Assembly (NCBI GenBank): GCA_023229795.1
Contig: JALNYP010000057.1
Location: 1-26,327 of the forward strand
From: Syntrophobacterales bacterium
GTDB lineage: Bacteria; Desulfobacterota; Desulfobaccia; Desulfobaccales; 0-14-0-80-60-11
Direction of reading: 5' to 3'
DNA: 26,327 nt
The notes beneath the pieces are model-generated. The model was not told the origin of the DNA and did not search any database. It was given only the letters and a program-made list of their open reading frames with translations. Each line of letters starts with the position of its first letter. Position 1 is the stretch's first letter. Shown in pieces: positions 8,671 to 16,774 of the stretch. The translations under genes were made by a program, and so were the position numbers.

Positions 8671-9522
8671 CTAACTATCTTCATTGCCCGGCTGGACGCT
8701 GTGGCCGTTGCCGGATTGGACTTTGCCCAGGGCCTTGGTCAACTCAAGCGCCACACCCAGACCCTGTTTGGTTTCTTTCTCCATCATCCGAAACATCATG
8801 CCGATAGGGCCCACCGGCCTGGCTTCCGCCAGGTCCACCTTGGCCGGTACGTCCGAAAGTCGGTCGAGGAAATCGATGACCTTGGGATCGGCAAACTTCT
8901 TGACGATGCCGTGCATCCGCACAAAGCCGTCGCCGATGGACTCGATATCCTCAGGTTTATAAACGGAGGCGAGTTTTGCATACATATCCACCACGGCTTC
9001 AATGGATTGAATCACTACTGGATCGGCAAACTTCTTGACGATACCGTGCATGCGCACGAAGCCGTCGCCGATAACTTCCACATCCTCGGGCGTATAGGCC
9101 GAAGCGAGCTTGGCGTACATATTAAGGATGGCCGAATTGATGCGGAAGATGCCCTTCTGCTCCAGGTCGTCCAGTTTGTCGATGAGATGGGGCACCCCGA
9201 TCTTCAACAAGGGCTCCACGTCCTGCCACCAGTCGATAAGGTTCTCCATCTGCTCCAGGGACCAGGTAATATGCCGGAAACTGAGGAGGAGCCTTTTGAA
9301 GAGAGCGAGGACATCCTCCATTTGAAACGCCGTCTCCACTTCCCCCAGTTCTTCGGTGAGCAACCTGACGCCGGGGTCCATTAAGAGCGACAGTTCTCGC
9401 CTCAGATCGCTCAGGCTCTCATAGGACCTGATAATAGGTGATAACTGATCCTGGGAGGCGCTGAGGCGATCGATTTTTTCCTCCAGGCGTTCCAGGCGTT
9501 CTATAATCAGATCGTTGGTCAT
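8671..9522 (-). CDS. DUF1641-family protein, SQR partner
   Basis: The 283-residue soluble protein has an N-terminal heptad-like coiled coil (residues 1-45) and then an alpha-helical DUF1641-like region. Its start codon overlaps the stop of the SQR gene as ATGA, so the two are translationally coupled. DUF1641 proteins are known to travel with sulfide:quinone oxidoreductases and some formate dehydrogenases, but no activity is established. No cysteines are evident, so a direct redox or sulfur-carrying role is unlikely. A scaffold or membrane-docking role for the SQR is inference. The central part is a tandem duplication, listed separately. Confidence 0.75.
   Translation of the reverse strand: MTNDLIIERLERLEEKIDRLSASQDQLSPIIRSYESLSDLRRELSLLMDPGVRLLTEELGEVETAFQMEDVLALFKRLLLSFRHITWSLEQMENLIDWWQDVEPLLKIGVPHLIDKLDDLEQKGIFRINSAILNMYAKLASAYTPEDVEVIGDGFVRMHGIVKKFADPVVIQSIEAVVDMYAKLASVYKPEDIESIGDGFVRMHGIVKKFADPKVIDFLDRLSDVPAKVDLAEARPVGPIGMMFRMMEKETKQGLGVALELTKALGKVQSGNGHSVQPGNEDS
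8851..9120 (-). repeat. Tandem 45-codon duplication inside the DUF1641 gene
   Basis: Residues 135-179 and 180-224 are near-copies, each beginning MYAKLAS and sharing IGDGFVRMHGIVKKFADP. The units are exactly 135 bases apart and similarity is obvious at DNA level as well, pointing to a fairly recent duplication or one kept alike by conversion. Confidence 0.85.
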
Positions 9523-10802
9523 GGCCTTCTCCTCTTACTCCGTAGCGGCATTTCAATATCGGGAGAGAGGATGCCCCTTATCTTGCCGGCCAAGACGAAC
9601 TGGGACTCCAGAGGCAGATGGCTGCCCTTGAGCATCATATTGAAATAGACCCAGCGGAACATCATCTTACCGACATAATTGGAGAAGGTGACCCCCAAGA
9701 GATCAAGGGGCCCGATGCCCGGGAAGGGGAATTTGCCCGGCAGCGGTTCGATTTTGTAATTAAAGTCGAGAAGGGACCCCTTCTCGTAACCCGTTACCAC
9801 CATTCAGGTGGCGTGCCCGTCGTAGTCCGGCCGGGGCGGCTGCCCGTCGATCTCCCGCATCAGGTTGTCCGCCACCACGTCGGCCTCGTAGTGGGCCACG
9901 GCTCCGGCCTTGGAGGTGGGGACGTTGGCGGCGTCGCCGATAATATAGATGGAGTCGTATTTTTTGGCCTTCAGGGTGAAGTTGTCCGTATCCATGTAGC
10001 CCATGGGGTCGCCCATGCCGCTGTCGATGATGCATTGGGCCCCGAAATTGGGGGGAATGGAGACCAGGAGGTCATAAGGAACTTCTTCGCCGCCGTAAGA
10101 CTTGATGACCTTTTTGTCCGAATCCACTTGGGCTAACTGGAAGTTGGGGGTCACCTTGATATTCTTTTCTTTGCAGATATTGCCCAAAATTTCCGCGGCC
10201 ACCGGTTTGGTGAAAGCCGCGGAAAGTGGCGTCACCAACTCAATCTCAATTTTATCCCTGACGCCGTTGATGCCGAAAAACCAGTCCGACATGAAGGAGA
10301 ACTCCAGGGGGGCCACCGGGCACTTGAAGGGCAGTTCGGCGATGTTCACGACCACCCTGCCTTTGTCGAAATACTTCATCTTCTCCCGGAGAGCCAGAGC
10401 GCCTTCCAGGGTGTAGAAATTATGGATGTCCTGGCCCCAGCCTCCACCTTCGATCAGGCCTTCCACTTCTTCGGGAACGATGCGGCAGCCGGTGGCGATC
10501 ACCAGCCAGTCGTAGGAAAACGTCTCCAGCTTGGTCTTGACTTCTTTCTTGTCCGGGTCAATCCCCAAGATCTCATCCAGGACCAGGTTGACCCCGGGAG
10601 GAACGAACTTGGTCTTGGGTTTGATGCAGTCTTCCTTGGTGTAGATGCCGAAGGGGATGAAGAGCCACCCCGGTTGGTAGTGATGCTGCCAGTCCTTGTC
10701 TATAACGGTGATTTCCCATTGTGACTCGGGCAGTTTCTGGCGCATCTTGGTGGCGATGATGGTGCCCCCCGTCCCATGCCCCAAAATAATGAGTTTCTTC
10801 AT
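9519..10802 (-). CDS. sqr: Sulfide:quinone oxidoreductase with UGA (selenocysteine) at the second catalytic Cys
   Basis: Reading through UGA at 9804-9806 (codon 333) gives a 427-residue flavoprotein of normal SQR length. The N-terminus has the FAD motif GHGTGG, the first catalytic cysteine is C161 in PFKCPVAPLE, and IIGDAAN near residue 287 is the second FAD motif. C106 in VIATGC is another conserved-type cysteine. SQRs then have a YDG...C motif (YDGYTSCPLVTGY in human SQOR, where the Cys is catalytic). Here it reads YDGHAT-UGA-MVVTGYEKG, so UGA replaces precisely that Cys. The residues after UGA (DFNY, EPLPGKFPFPG, FRWVYFNMMLKG) are the usual SQR C-terminus and membrane helices. SQR oxidises sulfide to sulfane sulfur and reduces quinone. 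A sequencing error or decayed gene is the alternative, but the hairpin described next argues against it. Confidence 0.85.
9767..9786 (-). promoter_or_regulatory. bSECIS-like hairpin of the SQR gene
   Basis: On the mRNA, CGAGAAGG pairs perfectly with CCUUCUCG around a GGUC loop. The loop begins 25 nt after the UGA, inside the 16-37 nt range usual for bacterial SECIS elements, and GGUC is the loop core that SelB recognises in E. coli fdhF. A bulged base near the loop, as in fdhF, is not evident. Confidence 0.8.
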
Positions 10803-10901
10803 ATCGATAGGCTCCTTGTCAGCATCGCGGTCCTATTGCCGGACATAACGCAGATTGCTTTTTTAGTTCCCCCACCCGGTTTATTTCTTCTCTCAACAGC
10901 C

Positions 10902-11312
10902 TCATTTTCCCCGAGGCTTCAGAGCTGCCTCATACTCAGAAATACTCCGTAACCAGTAGCGAAGCTCCTCGGGATCCAATGGCTTGGCAAGGCAGGCATA
11001 GATGTGCGATCCCATCGCTTCCTCCAATCCCGGATGGTATGACCGGCTGGACAGGGCCAACAGGTGGATGCCCGGGGCGCGACGCTTGAGTTCCCGAAAA
11101 AAGCGGTTGTCCGCGGCCAAGGAGTCCATATCCAGAATCACGATGCCATCCGGGTGGCCTTGAAGGTAGGTCTCCAGGTCCAGCAGGGAATAAAGGGGAG
11201 TGGCAGGATAATCGAGTTGCTGCAGCATGGCGCAAACCCCCCTACACCGGTGTGCGTCTGCATCCGTTACTGCTACCGCCGGTTTAGGCTGTGCGCTCAT
11301 TTTTTCTCCCAT
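10902..11312 (-). CDS. Stand-alone response-regulator receiver protein
   Basis: The 136-residue protein is a single CheY-like receiver domain. It shows the acidic pair in VTDADAHRC, the phosphoacceptor Asp in VILDMDS, a Ser/Thr position in LALSS and the conserved Lys in CLAKP. No output domain follows. It is the first gene after the sigma-54 promoter and upstream of the SQR gene. No histidine kinase is in the window, so its partner is unknown. An ATG four codons in (11300) has GGGAG at ideal spacing and may be the real start. The 99-base gap to the SQR gene shows no terminator. Confidence 0.85.
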   Translation of the reverse strand: MGEKMSAQPKPAVAVTDADAHRCRGVCAMLQQLDYPATPLYSLLDLETYLQGHPDGIVILDMDSLAADNRFFRELKRRAPGIHLLALSSRSYHPGLEEAMGSHIYACLAKPLDPEELRYWLRSISEYEAALKPRGK

Positions 11313-11372
11313 CTCGTGCCCTGCTATCCTAAAGCCCAGAGATTATGCCAACCCTCTTGGCAATTGAGCTAA

Positions 11373-11387
11373 GCAACTCTTGTGCCG
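11373..11387 (-). promoter_or_regulatory. Sigma-54 (-24/-12) promoter
   Basis: The minus strand reads CGGCAC-AAGAG-TTGC, with GG and GC separated by exactly ten bases as RpoN promoters require. It lies about 60 bases upstream of the receiver gene, and transcription would start near 11361. The gene at 11696-13894 encodes a sigma-54 activator, which makes this promoter its natural target. It would drive the receiver-SQR-DUF1641-TtrBCA-FmdE-MoeA-MoaA run. Confidence 0.75.
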
Positions 11388-11536
11388 CGGGCCCGGCACG
11401 CGTTGGAAGCCAGTCAGCGCCAAAGGTCTGTATTGATAGGTTATTTATATAATTGGATAAAATTGATTAGCGGTTCCCGAGCTTCTTCCCCCGACTTCGG
11501 CATCACCGTTGCTGCGGGTATCTTCCTTGCTCCTAT

Positions 11537-11622
11537 GTGTCTGGGACCATCGGACACTATGCGGAGATTATCTAAAATCGATATTAGTATCAGTGGGTTG
11601 GCTGTGTCGCGAAATCAGACAC
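11537..11622. promoter_or_regulatory. Two GTGTC...GACAC dyads, candidate activator sites
   Basis: GTGTC-N11-GACAC (11537-11557) and GTGTC-N9-GACAC (11604-11622) lie about 185 and 250 bases upstream of the expected sigma-54 start site, with centres 66 bases apart. Sigma-54 activators usually bind paired dyads at such distances. The unequal spacers weaken the case. The rest of the 11313-11695 gap holds a 6-bp hairpin (11632-11654) and no convincing gene. Confidence 0.4.
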
Positions 11623-11695
11623 GGTATCACTGCGGACACACTCTGGAGGTCCGCTAGGCATTTTCTGCGGTTCAGTTCGAAGCGTTGCGAGTATG

Positions 11696-13894
11696 TTAAT
11701 GAGTGGTGGGCTTAGTGCGGGAGAGGTTGTGACGCCTGATCATGGAATAGATGGTGCTGCGGCTGACCCCAAGGCGCTTGGCCGCCATTTTCTTGTTCCA
11801 GCCGCACTCTTCCAGAATATCGAGGAGCAGGCGCATCTCCTGGTCCATCAGGGCGTTGGACACCGGGGGAGAGCTCAGGCGCAAGGCGGAAGGCAGGTCC
11901 CAGGCCTCCACCTGGCTGCCTTTGGCCAGGACCACGGCGTGCTCGACCGTGTTTTCCAACTCGCGGACGTTGCCGGGCCAGGAGTAATCCAGGAGCAGGC
12001 GCATGGCCTCGGAGCCGAACTCCGGGATTTCCTTGCCCCGCTCCGCGGCAAAGAGGCGCAGGAAATGGAGGGCCAAACGGGGAATGTCGTTCTTCCGGTC
12101 CCGGAGGGGCGGCAGGTTGATGGGTATGACATTGAGGCGATAGAAGAGGTCTTCCCGGAAAGTCCCTTTTTTCACCTCGGCCAGCAGGTCTTTGTTGGTG
12201 GCGGCCAGGATGCGCACATCCACGGTCAGGGTTTGCTCTCCGCCCAGGCGTTCAAACTTGCGGGTTTGCAGGACCCTGAGGAGTTTGATTTGGGCCGGGG
12301 GCGGAATTTCACCGATCTCATCTAAAAACACCGTCCCGCCGTGAGCCTGCTCGAACCGCCCCGCCTTTTGGCGCTGGGCCCCGGTGAAGGCCCCCTTTTC
12401 GTGGCCGAAGAGTTCGCTTTCCAACAGGGTGGCAGGGTAGGCCGAGCAATTGATCACCACCAAAGGACCTTGGGCGCGAGGGCTGTGGGCATGAATGGCC
12501 CGGGCCACCAGCTCTTTGCCGGTGCCGCTCTCCCCCTGGATGAGGATAGTAGCATCCGATGGCGCGACGTCTTCGATAAGCTTATAGATTACCTGCATCT
12601 TGGGGTCTTTGCCGATGAGGCCGCCAAAGCCGGCGGCGTCATCCACCCGGGCTCGCAAGGCGCTGACTTCTTCTTCGTGCTGCATGGCCCGCCGGAGTGC
12701 TCCCGCGTTCTGGCTGACGATCAGCCGGACCAATTCGAGTTCTTCCTGGCTGCACGAGGCTTCCGGACAGGCGATGACGATGGCGCCGCCCACCTGGCCG
12801 TCATCGAAGGGAATGAGCGCCTGGCGTTCCGCGGCAGGGAAATCTTCCGGAACCAGCGGGGGTTTAAGCAGGTTCTTCCGGGAGAAAGTCACTTGGTTCA
12901 CACCCTCCAGCGCCGTCCTGGCGACCTTGAGGGCACCTTCATCTTCGACCTCCCAGGTGCCCCGGCGGGATACGATCGACAGGCAATCCTTCCCGGCATT
13001 AAAGACCAGCAGGGCGATGTGCCGGCAGCGGATGGTTTCCTGCAACTTGCCGATTAAAGCGGCCCCCATCTCCTTGAGTGTACGCAGGCCACTGATCTCC
13101 CGGACGATTTTGCAGGCGATGACGGCCTGATTATGGGCCCGCTCCAACTCCAGGGCCTGCTCTTCCAGGCGTCGGGTATATTCTTCCTGGCGCTGCACCA
13201 TGTGATTAAAGGAGGTTGCCAGAGTGGCGATCTCATCTTCACCCTGGACGGCAACCTGGATCTTGGCCTCGCCCCGGTCGATTTCTTTGGTGGCCTGGAC
13301 CAGGGCCGCCAGGGGCCGGGTGATCCGGCGCACGAACAGGAGGCTCCCCATTAAGGCCACCAGCAGGATGGCCAACGTTGAGGCGCCAATCTCCTCCCAC
13401 AGCCGGGCAACCTGCCTCCGGTACGGGCTTTCGGAAAATCCCAGACGCAGCATTCCGGCCTTGCCCTCGTAGATGGGCCAGGCGGTGTCCAGAAAGGTCT
13501 CGCCACGCTGGGAAACGATCTCTTTAAAGCTGGGCTGCTGGGTCGGCCCGGTGCCGTTGGCCTCGATCAATTGGATCGGCACGCCCCGCTCAAAGGTGTG
13601 GGCCAAGACCCGGCCATCCCGCATGACAAAGATATAGGCGAGCAAAGGGTTACTTTGGGTTTGCTGGTCGAGCATTCTCTGGAGGGCCACCAGGTCATTG
13701 AGCAGGACCTTATCAGCGGCGTCCAGAGCCACGGAGTGGGCCAGATTCTCCGCTTGACTAAACATGGCTCGACGCAAGGCGGCGCTATATTGTTGGGTCA
13801 CCAGAAAGGCGATGATCAGCCCGCTGCCGATCACCAGCGCCGCGACTGCCAGCAGCAGCCTGGTTTTAAGGCTTCGAGGGCGCATGGGGCGCAT
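11696..13894 (-). CDS. Membrane-bound sigma-54 activator with periplasmic sensor, HAMP, GAF, AAA+ and Fis HTH
   Basis: The 732-residue protein starts with a membrane helix (about 11-33), then a periplasmic sensor domain to about 165, a second helix (170-188), a HAMP linker (190-243) and a GAF-like domain (about 260-405). The AAA+ sigma-54 interaction domain has Walker A GESGTGKE (454-461), the sigma-54 contact loop GAFTGA (501-506) and Walker B TVFLDEIG. A Fis-type HTH (MAAKRLGVSRSTIYSMIRRH) closes it. Periplasmic sensing and DNA activation are fused with no kinase or phosphotransfer step, so it would have to act on DNA while anchored in the membrane. Its start overlaps the PhnD-like gene by 29 bases, which ties the two together. 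Confidence 0.93.
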   Translation of the reverse strand: MRPMRPRSLKTRLLLAVAALVIGSGLIIAFLVTQQYSAALRRAMFSQAENLAHSVALDAADKVLLNDLVALQRMLDQQTQSNPLLAYIFVMRDGRVLAHTFERGVPIQLIEANGTGPTQQPSFKEIVSQRGETFLDTAWPIYEGKAGMLRLGFSESPYRRQVARLWEEIGASTLAILLVALMGSLLFVRRITRPLAALVQATKEIDRGEAKIQVAVQGEDEIATLATSFNHMVQRQEEYTRRLEEQALELERAHNQAVIACKIVREISGLRTLKEMGAALIGKLQETIRCRHIALLVFNAGKDCLSIVSRRGTWEVEDEGALKVARTALEGVNQVTFSRKNLLKPPLVPEDFPAAERQALIPFDDGQVGGAIVIACPEASCSQEELELVRLIVSQNAGALRRAMQHEEEVSALRARVDDAAGFGGLIGKDPKMQVIYKLIEDVAPSDATILIQGESGTGKELVARAIHAHSPRAQGPLVVINCSAYPATLLESELFGHEKGAFTGAQRQKAGRFEQAHGGTVFLDEIGEIPPPAQIKLLRVLQTRKFERLGGEQTLTVDVRILAATNKDLLAEVKKGTFREDLFYRLNVIPINLPPLRDRKNDIPRLALHFLRLFAAERGKEIPEFGSEAMRLLLDYSWPGNVRELENTVEHAVVLAKGSQVEAWDLPSALRLSSPPVSNALMDQEMRLLLDILEECGWNKKMAAKRLGVSRSTIYSMIRRHNLSRTKPTTH

Positions 13895-14840
13895 CTTTCA
13901 ATCCGGCCAGTTGCTGTTCCATCTGCCGGACCGTGTCATACAACTCATCCCGGGGTGGGATAAAGCGATCAATCATTAATTTCGCCAGGATCCTTTTCCC
14001 TTCCGGGTCCTGGTGCATGGCAAACAGCAAATTCTGAATCCGTTCCCGGTCTGCCGGGGGGAACTGTCGGGAGGCGACTAAAGGAGGAATGCCGAAGGGT
14101 TGGGATTTTTTGATAATCCGAGTCTTGGCAGTAAAGGCCGGGGTCTTCTTCTCATAGAAATCCCAGATCAGCCCATCTACCGCGGCCGCGTCCACCAGGC
14201 CCCGCCCAACTGCCATGATGGAATTGTCGTGACTGTAGGTGTAGAGAATCCGCCCAAAGAACTCTTCAGGCTTGGTGTGCATCGCCGCCAACCAGTAAAG
14301 GGGCACCAACCGGCCGGTATTGGAGTCGGGGTCAGTGAAGGCAAAAGTATGGCCTTTCAGATCTTCAAGCCGATGAAAGGCGCTCTCTTTATTAACGATC
14401 AGGTAGGAAGAATAAGTGGGCTGGCCATGGACCTCGGGGATGGCCAAGAGGATAAAGCCAAATCTATCCTTACCCGTTACATAAGGCCCGGAACAGATAA
14501 AGGCCAGATCGATGAGGCCTTTGCCCAGCAATTCATTGACCTCGCCGTAGGTCTTGCGCTGCACCAGTTCCAGGTTTTTGCCCGTCTTGTGGCCGAGGTA
14601 AGTAAGGAGTTGCCGGTAAAGCTCCAGCGTCTCTTTGGGGGAAACCATGGCGGCCACGGCCACCCTGAGTGGAGGATTCGTCGAGGCGCGATCGCCCGGG
14701 CGGGCGACCGGCATGGTCTTGGAAAAGTCAACCGTAACCTTATCACTGTCCCGGTTGCAGCCGGTGACCATCAAGGCCAACCCGAGAGCTAAGACTCCGG
14801 GGACCAGGCCATATCTCCAAAGAAATCGCCGTGCAGTCAT
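13866..14840 (-). CDS. PhnD-like periplasmic binding lipoprotein, probable sensor partner
   Basis: From the ATG at 14840 the protein is about 324 residues and begins MTARRFLWRYG, followed by a hydrophobic stretch and a lipobox MVTGC, so it is an exported lipoprotein. The rest is a PhnD/TtrS-type binding fold: LRVAVAAMVSPKETLELY, a GKGLIDLAFICSGPY stretch and LKGHTFAFTDPDSNTGRLVP. No ABC permease or ATPase is adjacent, so transport is unlikely. PhnD-type proteins act as sensors in TtrS (tetrathionate) and AioX (arsenite). With the overlapping activator gene downstream, a ligand-sensing role is the better reading. In-frame starts further upstream (ATG at 14888, TTG at 14915) have no better ribosome site. 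Confidence 0.82.
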   Translation of the reverse strand: MTARRFLWRYGLVPGVLALGLALMVTGCNRDSDKVTVDFSKTMPVARPGDRASTNPPLRVAVAAMVSPKETLELYRQLLTYLGHKTGKNLELVQRKTYGEVNELLGKGLIDLAFICSGPYVTGKDRFGFILLAIPEVHGQPTYSSYLIVNKESAFHRLEDLKGHTFAFTDPDSNTGRLVPLYWLAAMHTKPEEFFGRILYTYSHDNSIMAVGRGLVDAAAVDGLIWDFYEKKTPAFTAKTRIIKKSQPFGIPPLVASRQFPPADRERIQNLLFAMHQDPEGKRILAKLMIDRFIPPRDELYDTVRQMEQQLAGLKDAPHAPSKP

Positions 14841-14907
14841 GGTGTAGCCCAAAAAAATAATGGTTCCGGCAGCTTCCCTTGGTTTCATTATCCCAAACTT
14901 GGCGTTG

Positions 14908-15765
14908 TCATGCAACCAAAGCCAGATTTTTCAGCACCGGCCGCGGGTCCACCAGATGCCTAACGAACCACTCCTCGTAATCATTGGCCCCCAAAGCCAG
15001 GGCGAGGATTTCAGAGAAGTGGAAGATGGGAATCTTTGCCCTGCCAGTGTTGCGGATCTCCAGGTTGAGCTGGCACATGGCGCAGGCGGTGACCAGACAG
15101 TCAGCCTTGGCCGCCGCGGCGCTGCCGATAATCTCCTGTACCAGGGGCGTGACGATCTCCGGATCGGTGGCCGAGAGAAACGATCCGCAGCAGCGGTACA
15201 TAAGGGCGTCGGGCACGGCCTCGGCCCCCAGGGCCGTGAGGATGTTTTCCATTTCGCCCTGGAAATATTTTTCCTTGGCCAGGTGCGGCGGTCGAGCCAG
15301 GGTACAGCCATAATAGGGGACAAACCTCAGGCCGTTCAGGCTCCGGCGGGCGTTGACCTTGAGGCGGTCCAGGCCGTATCGTACCAGGACCTCCATGAAG
15401 TGGATGATTTCCAGGTCCGTGGCAATAGCACGTCCCCACTTTTCTTCCAGGGCCTCCCTGGTCTCCGGATCAGCCTTTAAGCACTGTTGGGCCGACCTCA
15501 GATAATGGAGACAGCGGGGGCACATGGCCACCAGGGGTCGTCCCGGCGGGGCCAGGGACAGGTTCCGGGCCGCCATCCCCAGGCTCAGGCTCTTGCACAT
15601 GGTCTGGGCCGAGGAAGAACCACAGCAGTTCCAGTCCTCAAGCTCAATTAAGTTAAGGCCTAAGATCCGGGCCGCCTGCATCAGGGAACGGTTGCTCTCC
15701 GCGGCGGTGGTGGCCAGGGAGCAGCCCGGAAAATAAGATAAGTCCAGTTGCTCGGGGTCTCTCAT
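14908..15765 (-). CDS. hdrB: Heterodisulfide reductase subunit B-like protein (HdrB)
   Basis: The 285-residue protein has two CCG domains. The first is YFPGCSL...WNCCG...CPRC and the second YYGCTLARP...YRCCGSF...CAMC, the ligand set for the non-cubane 4Fe-4S pair that cleaves disulfides in HdrB. The ATG at 15765 overlaps the HdrC stop as ATGA, which fixes the start; an in-frame start seven codons upstream is less likely. No HdrA is present. Between sulfur-transfer genes and an SQR/Ttr operon, its substrate may be a protein or small-molecule disulfide or persulfide rather than CoM-S-S-CoB (inference). Confidence 0.9.
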   Translation of the reverse strand: MRDPEQLDLSYFPGCSLATTAAESNRSLMQAARILGLNLIELEDWNCCGSSSAQTMCKSLSLGMAARNLSLAPPGRPLVAMCPRCLHYLRSAQQCLKADPETREALEEKWGRAIATDLEIIHFMEVLVRYGLDRLKVNARRSLNGLRFVPYYGCTLARPPHLAKEKYFQGEMENILTALGAEAVPDALMYRCCGSFLSATDPEIVTPLVQEIIGSAAAAKADCLVTACAMCQLNLEIRNTGRAKIPIFHFSEILALALGANDYEEWFVRHLVDPRPVLKNLALVA

Positions 15766-16358
15766 GCTGGTTCTCTCCAGTAACACTTGAACAGGTCGGT
15801 GATCTCTTTCACGTCACGCACCCGTGAAGGAATGAGGTCAAGCTTGCGTCTGGCCAGCATCTTCAGTCCTACGTCCAGGTCCTTCAGCCAGCGGCCGGTC
15901 TGCCGTTTATAGCCCAGCATGATCCCCAATTTGTGGGCTCGGCCATATTTCTCCAGGGACCTGAGCACCTCTTCGTGGAAGTCGATGATGTTGGGTTTGC
16001 CGATGGCCACGCCTTCTTCCACTGCCATTAACCGTAACGTATCCATGATGGCGGCGATGTCGATGCTCATGGGACACTGGCTGGAGCAGGTGTGGCAGCC
16101 CACGCAGACCCAGATGGTTTTGCAGGTGAGAACTTCCTGGCGCATGCCGAATTGCACCAGGCGGAGTACCTGGTTGGGGGCGTAGTCCATGGCCTGGACA
16201 AAGGGGCAGCCGTTGCCGCAGCTCTGGCAGTGGTAACAGCGGTTGAGGGCGGCACCGCTACGTTCCGTAACCTCGGCGGCCAGGGATTGCCTTGGATTGC
16301 CGGCCTTAGCCATATCAGGGACCGCAGCACCTTGAACGAGAGCCTGAACCTTGCTCAT
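15762..16358 (-). CDS. hdrC: Heterodisulfide reductase subunit C-like ferredoxin (HdrC)
   Basis: The 198-residue protein carries two 4Fe-4S motifs, CYHCQSCGNGCP (about residues 41-52) and CVGCHTCSSQCP (about 84-95), the usual layout of HdrC. A conserved helical C-terminal part follows. It would feed electrons to the HdrB cluster. The start overlaps the IscU-like stop and the stop overlaps hdrB, both as 4-base ATGA junctions, so these three genes are translated in series. Confidence 0.9.
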   Translation of the reverse strand: MSKVQALVQGAAVPDMAKAGNPRQSLAAEVTERSGAALNRCYHCQSCGNGCPFVQAMDYAPNQVLRLVQFGMRQEVLTCKTIWVCVGCHTCSSQCPMSIDIAAIMDTLRLMAVEEGVAIGKPNIIDFHEEVLRSLEKYGRAHKLGIMLGYKRQTGRWLKDLDVGLKMLARRKLDLIPSRVRDVKEITDLFKCYWREPA

Positions 16359-16774
16359 GAGTGAACCTCACTCTCCTTATTTCCTGAGGTTGGCGAAGAG
16401 GCGGCGCCGGGTCTCTTGTCCTGATAATTCTTGATGGCCAAGGTCAATGCTTCCGCCCCTAAATTGGAGCAGTGCAACTTGTTCGGGGGTAGACCACCCA
16501 GGGTTTCGGCTACCAGTTTATTGGTGATCTTTTTGGCCTCCTCCAGGTCCTTGCCTCTGGCCATCTCGCTCACCATGCTGGACACGGCGATGGCGGCCAC
16601 ACAGCCAAAGGTCTGGAACTTCACGTCCTCCAGGCGGTTGTCTTTGACCTTGATATAGAAGGTCATCATGTCGCCGCAGACGGGATTTCCCACCTCGCCG
16701 ATACCGTCGGCATCTTCGATCACCCCGGTATTCCGGGGATGGTTAAAGTGATCCATAACTATCTCAGAGTACAT
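16355..16774 (-). CDS. IscU/NifU-type Fe-S cluster scaffold
   Basis: The 139-residue protein is an IscU-like scaffold. The three ligand cysteines are present in GNPVCGD, FQTFGCVAAIA and LHCSNLG, and the Asp of CGD is kept. The usual GCGAAIA reads GCVAAIA here. A low-complexity C-terminal tail (SSPTSGNKESE) is extra. It overlaps the Rrf2 gene upstream by 11 bases. In this operon it might build clusters for HdrBC or take sulfur from the TusA/NifS-like pair. The LPPVK chaperone-recognition motif of classical IscU appears as LPPNK. Confidence 0.9.
   Translation of the reverse strand: MYSEIVMDHFNHPRNTGVIEDADGIGEVGNPVCGDMMTFYIKVKDNRLEDVKFQTFGCVAAIAVSSMVSEMARGKDLEEAKKITNKLVAETLGGLPPNKLHCSNLGAEALTLAIKNYQDKRPGAASSPTSGNKESEVHS

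Noticed and set aside
9519..9803. Separate 94-residue protein starting at the ATG after the SQR UGA
   Set aside because: Its whole sequence is the conserved C-terminus of SQR, no ribosome site precedes the ATG, and the upstream frame alone lacks the second catalytic residue and membrane-binding helices.
11632..11654. Hairpin GCGGAC/GTCCGC as a terminator for the sigma-54 activator gene
   Set aside because: The stem has only six pairs with an 11-base loop and no T-run on the minus strand.
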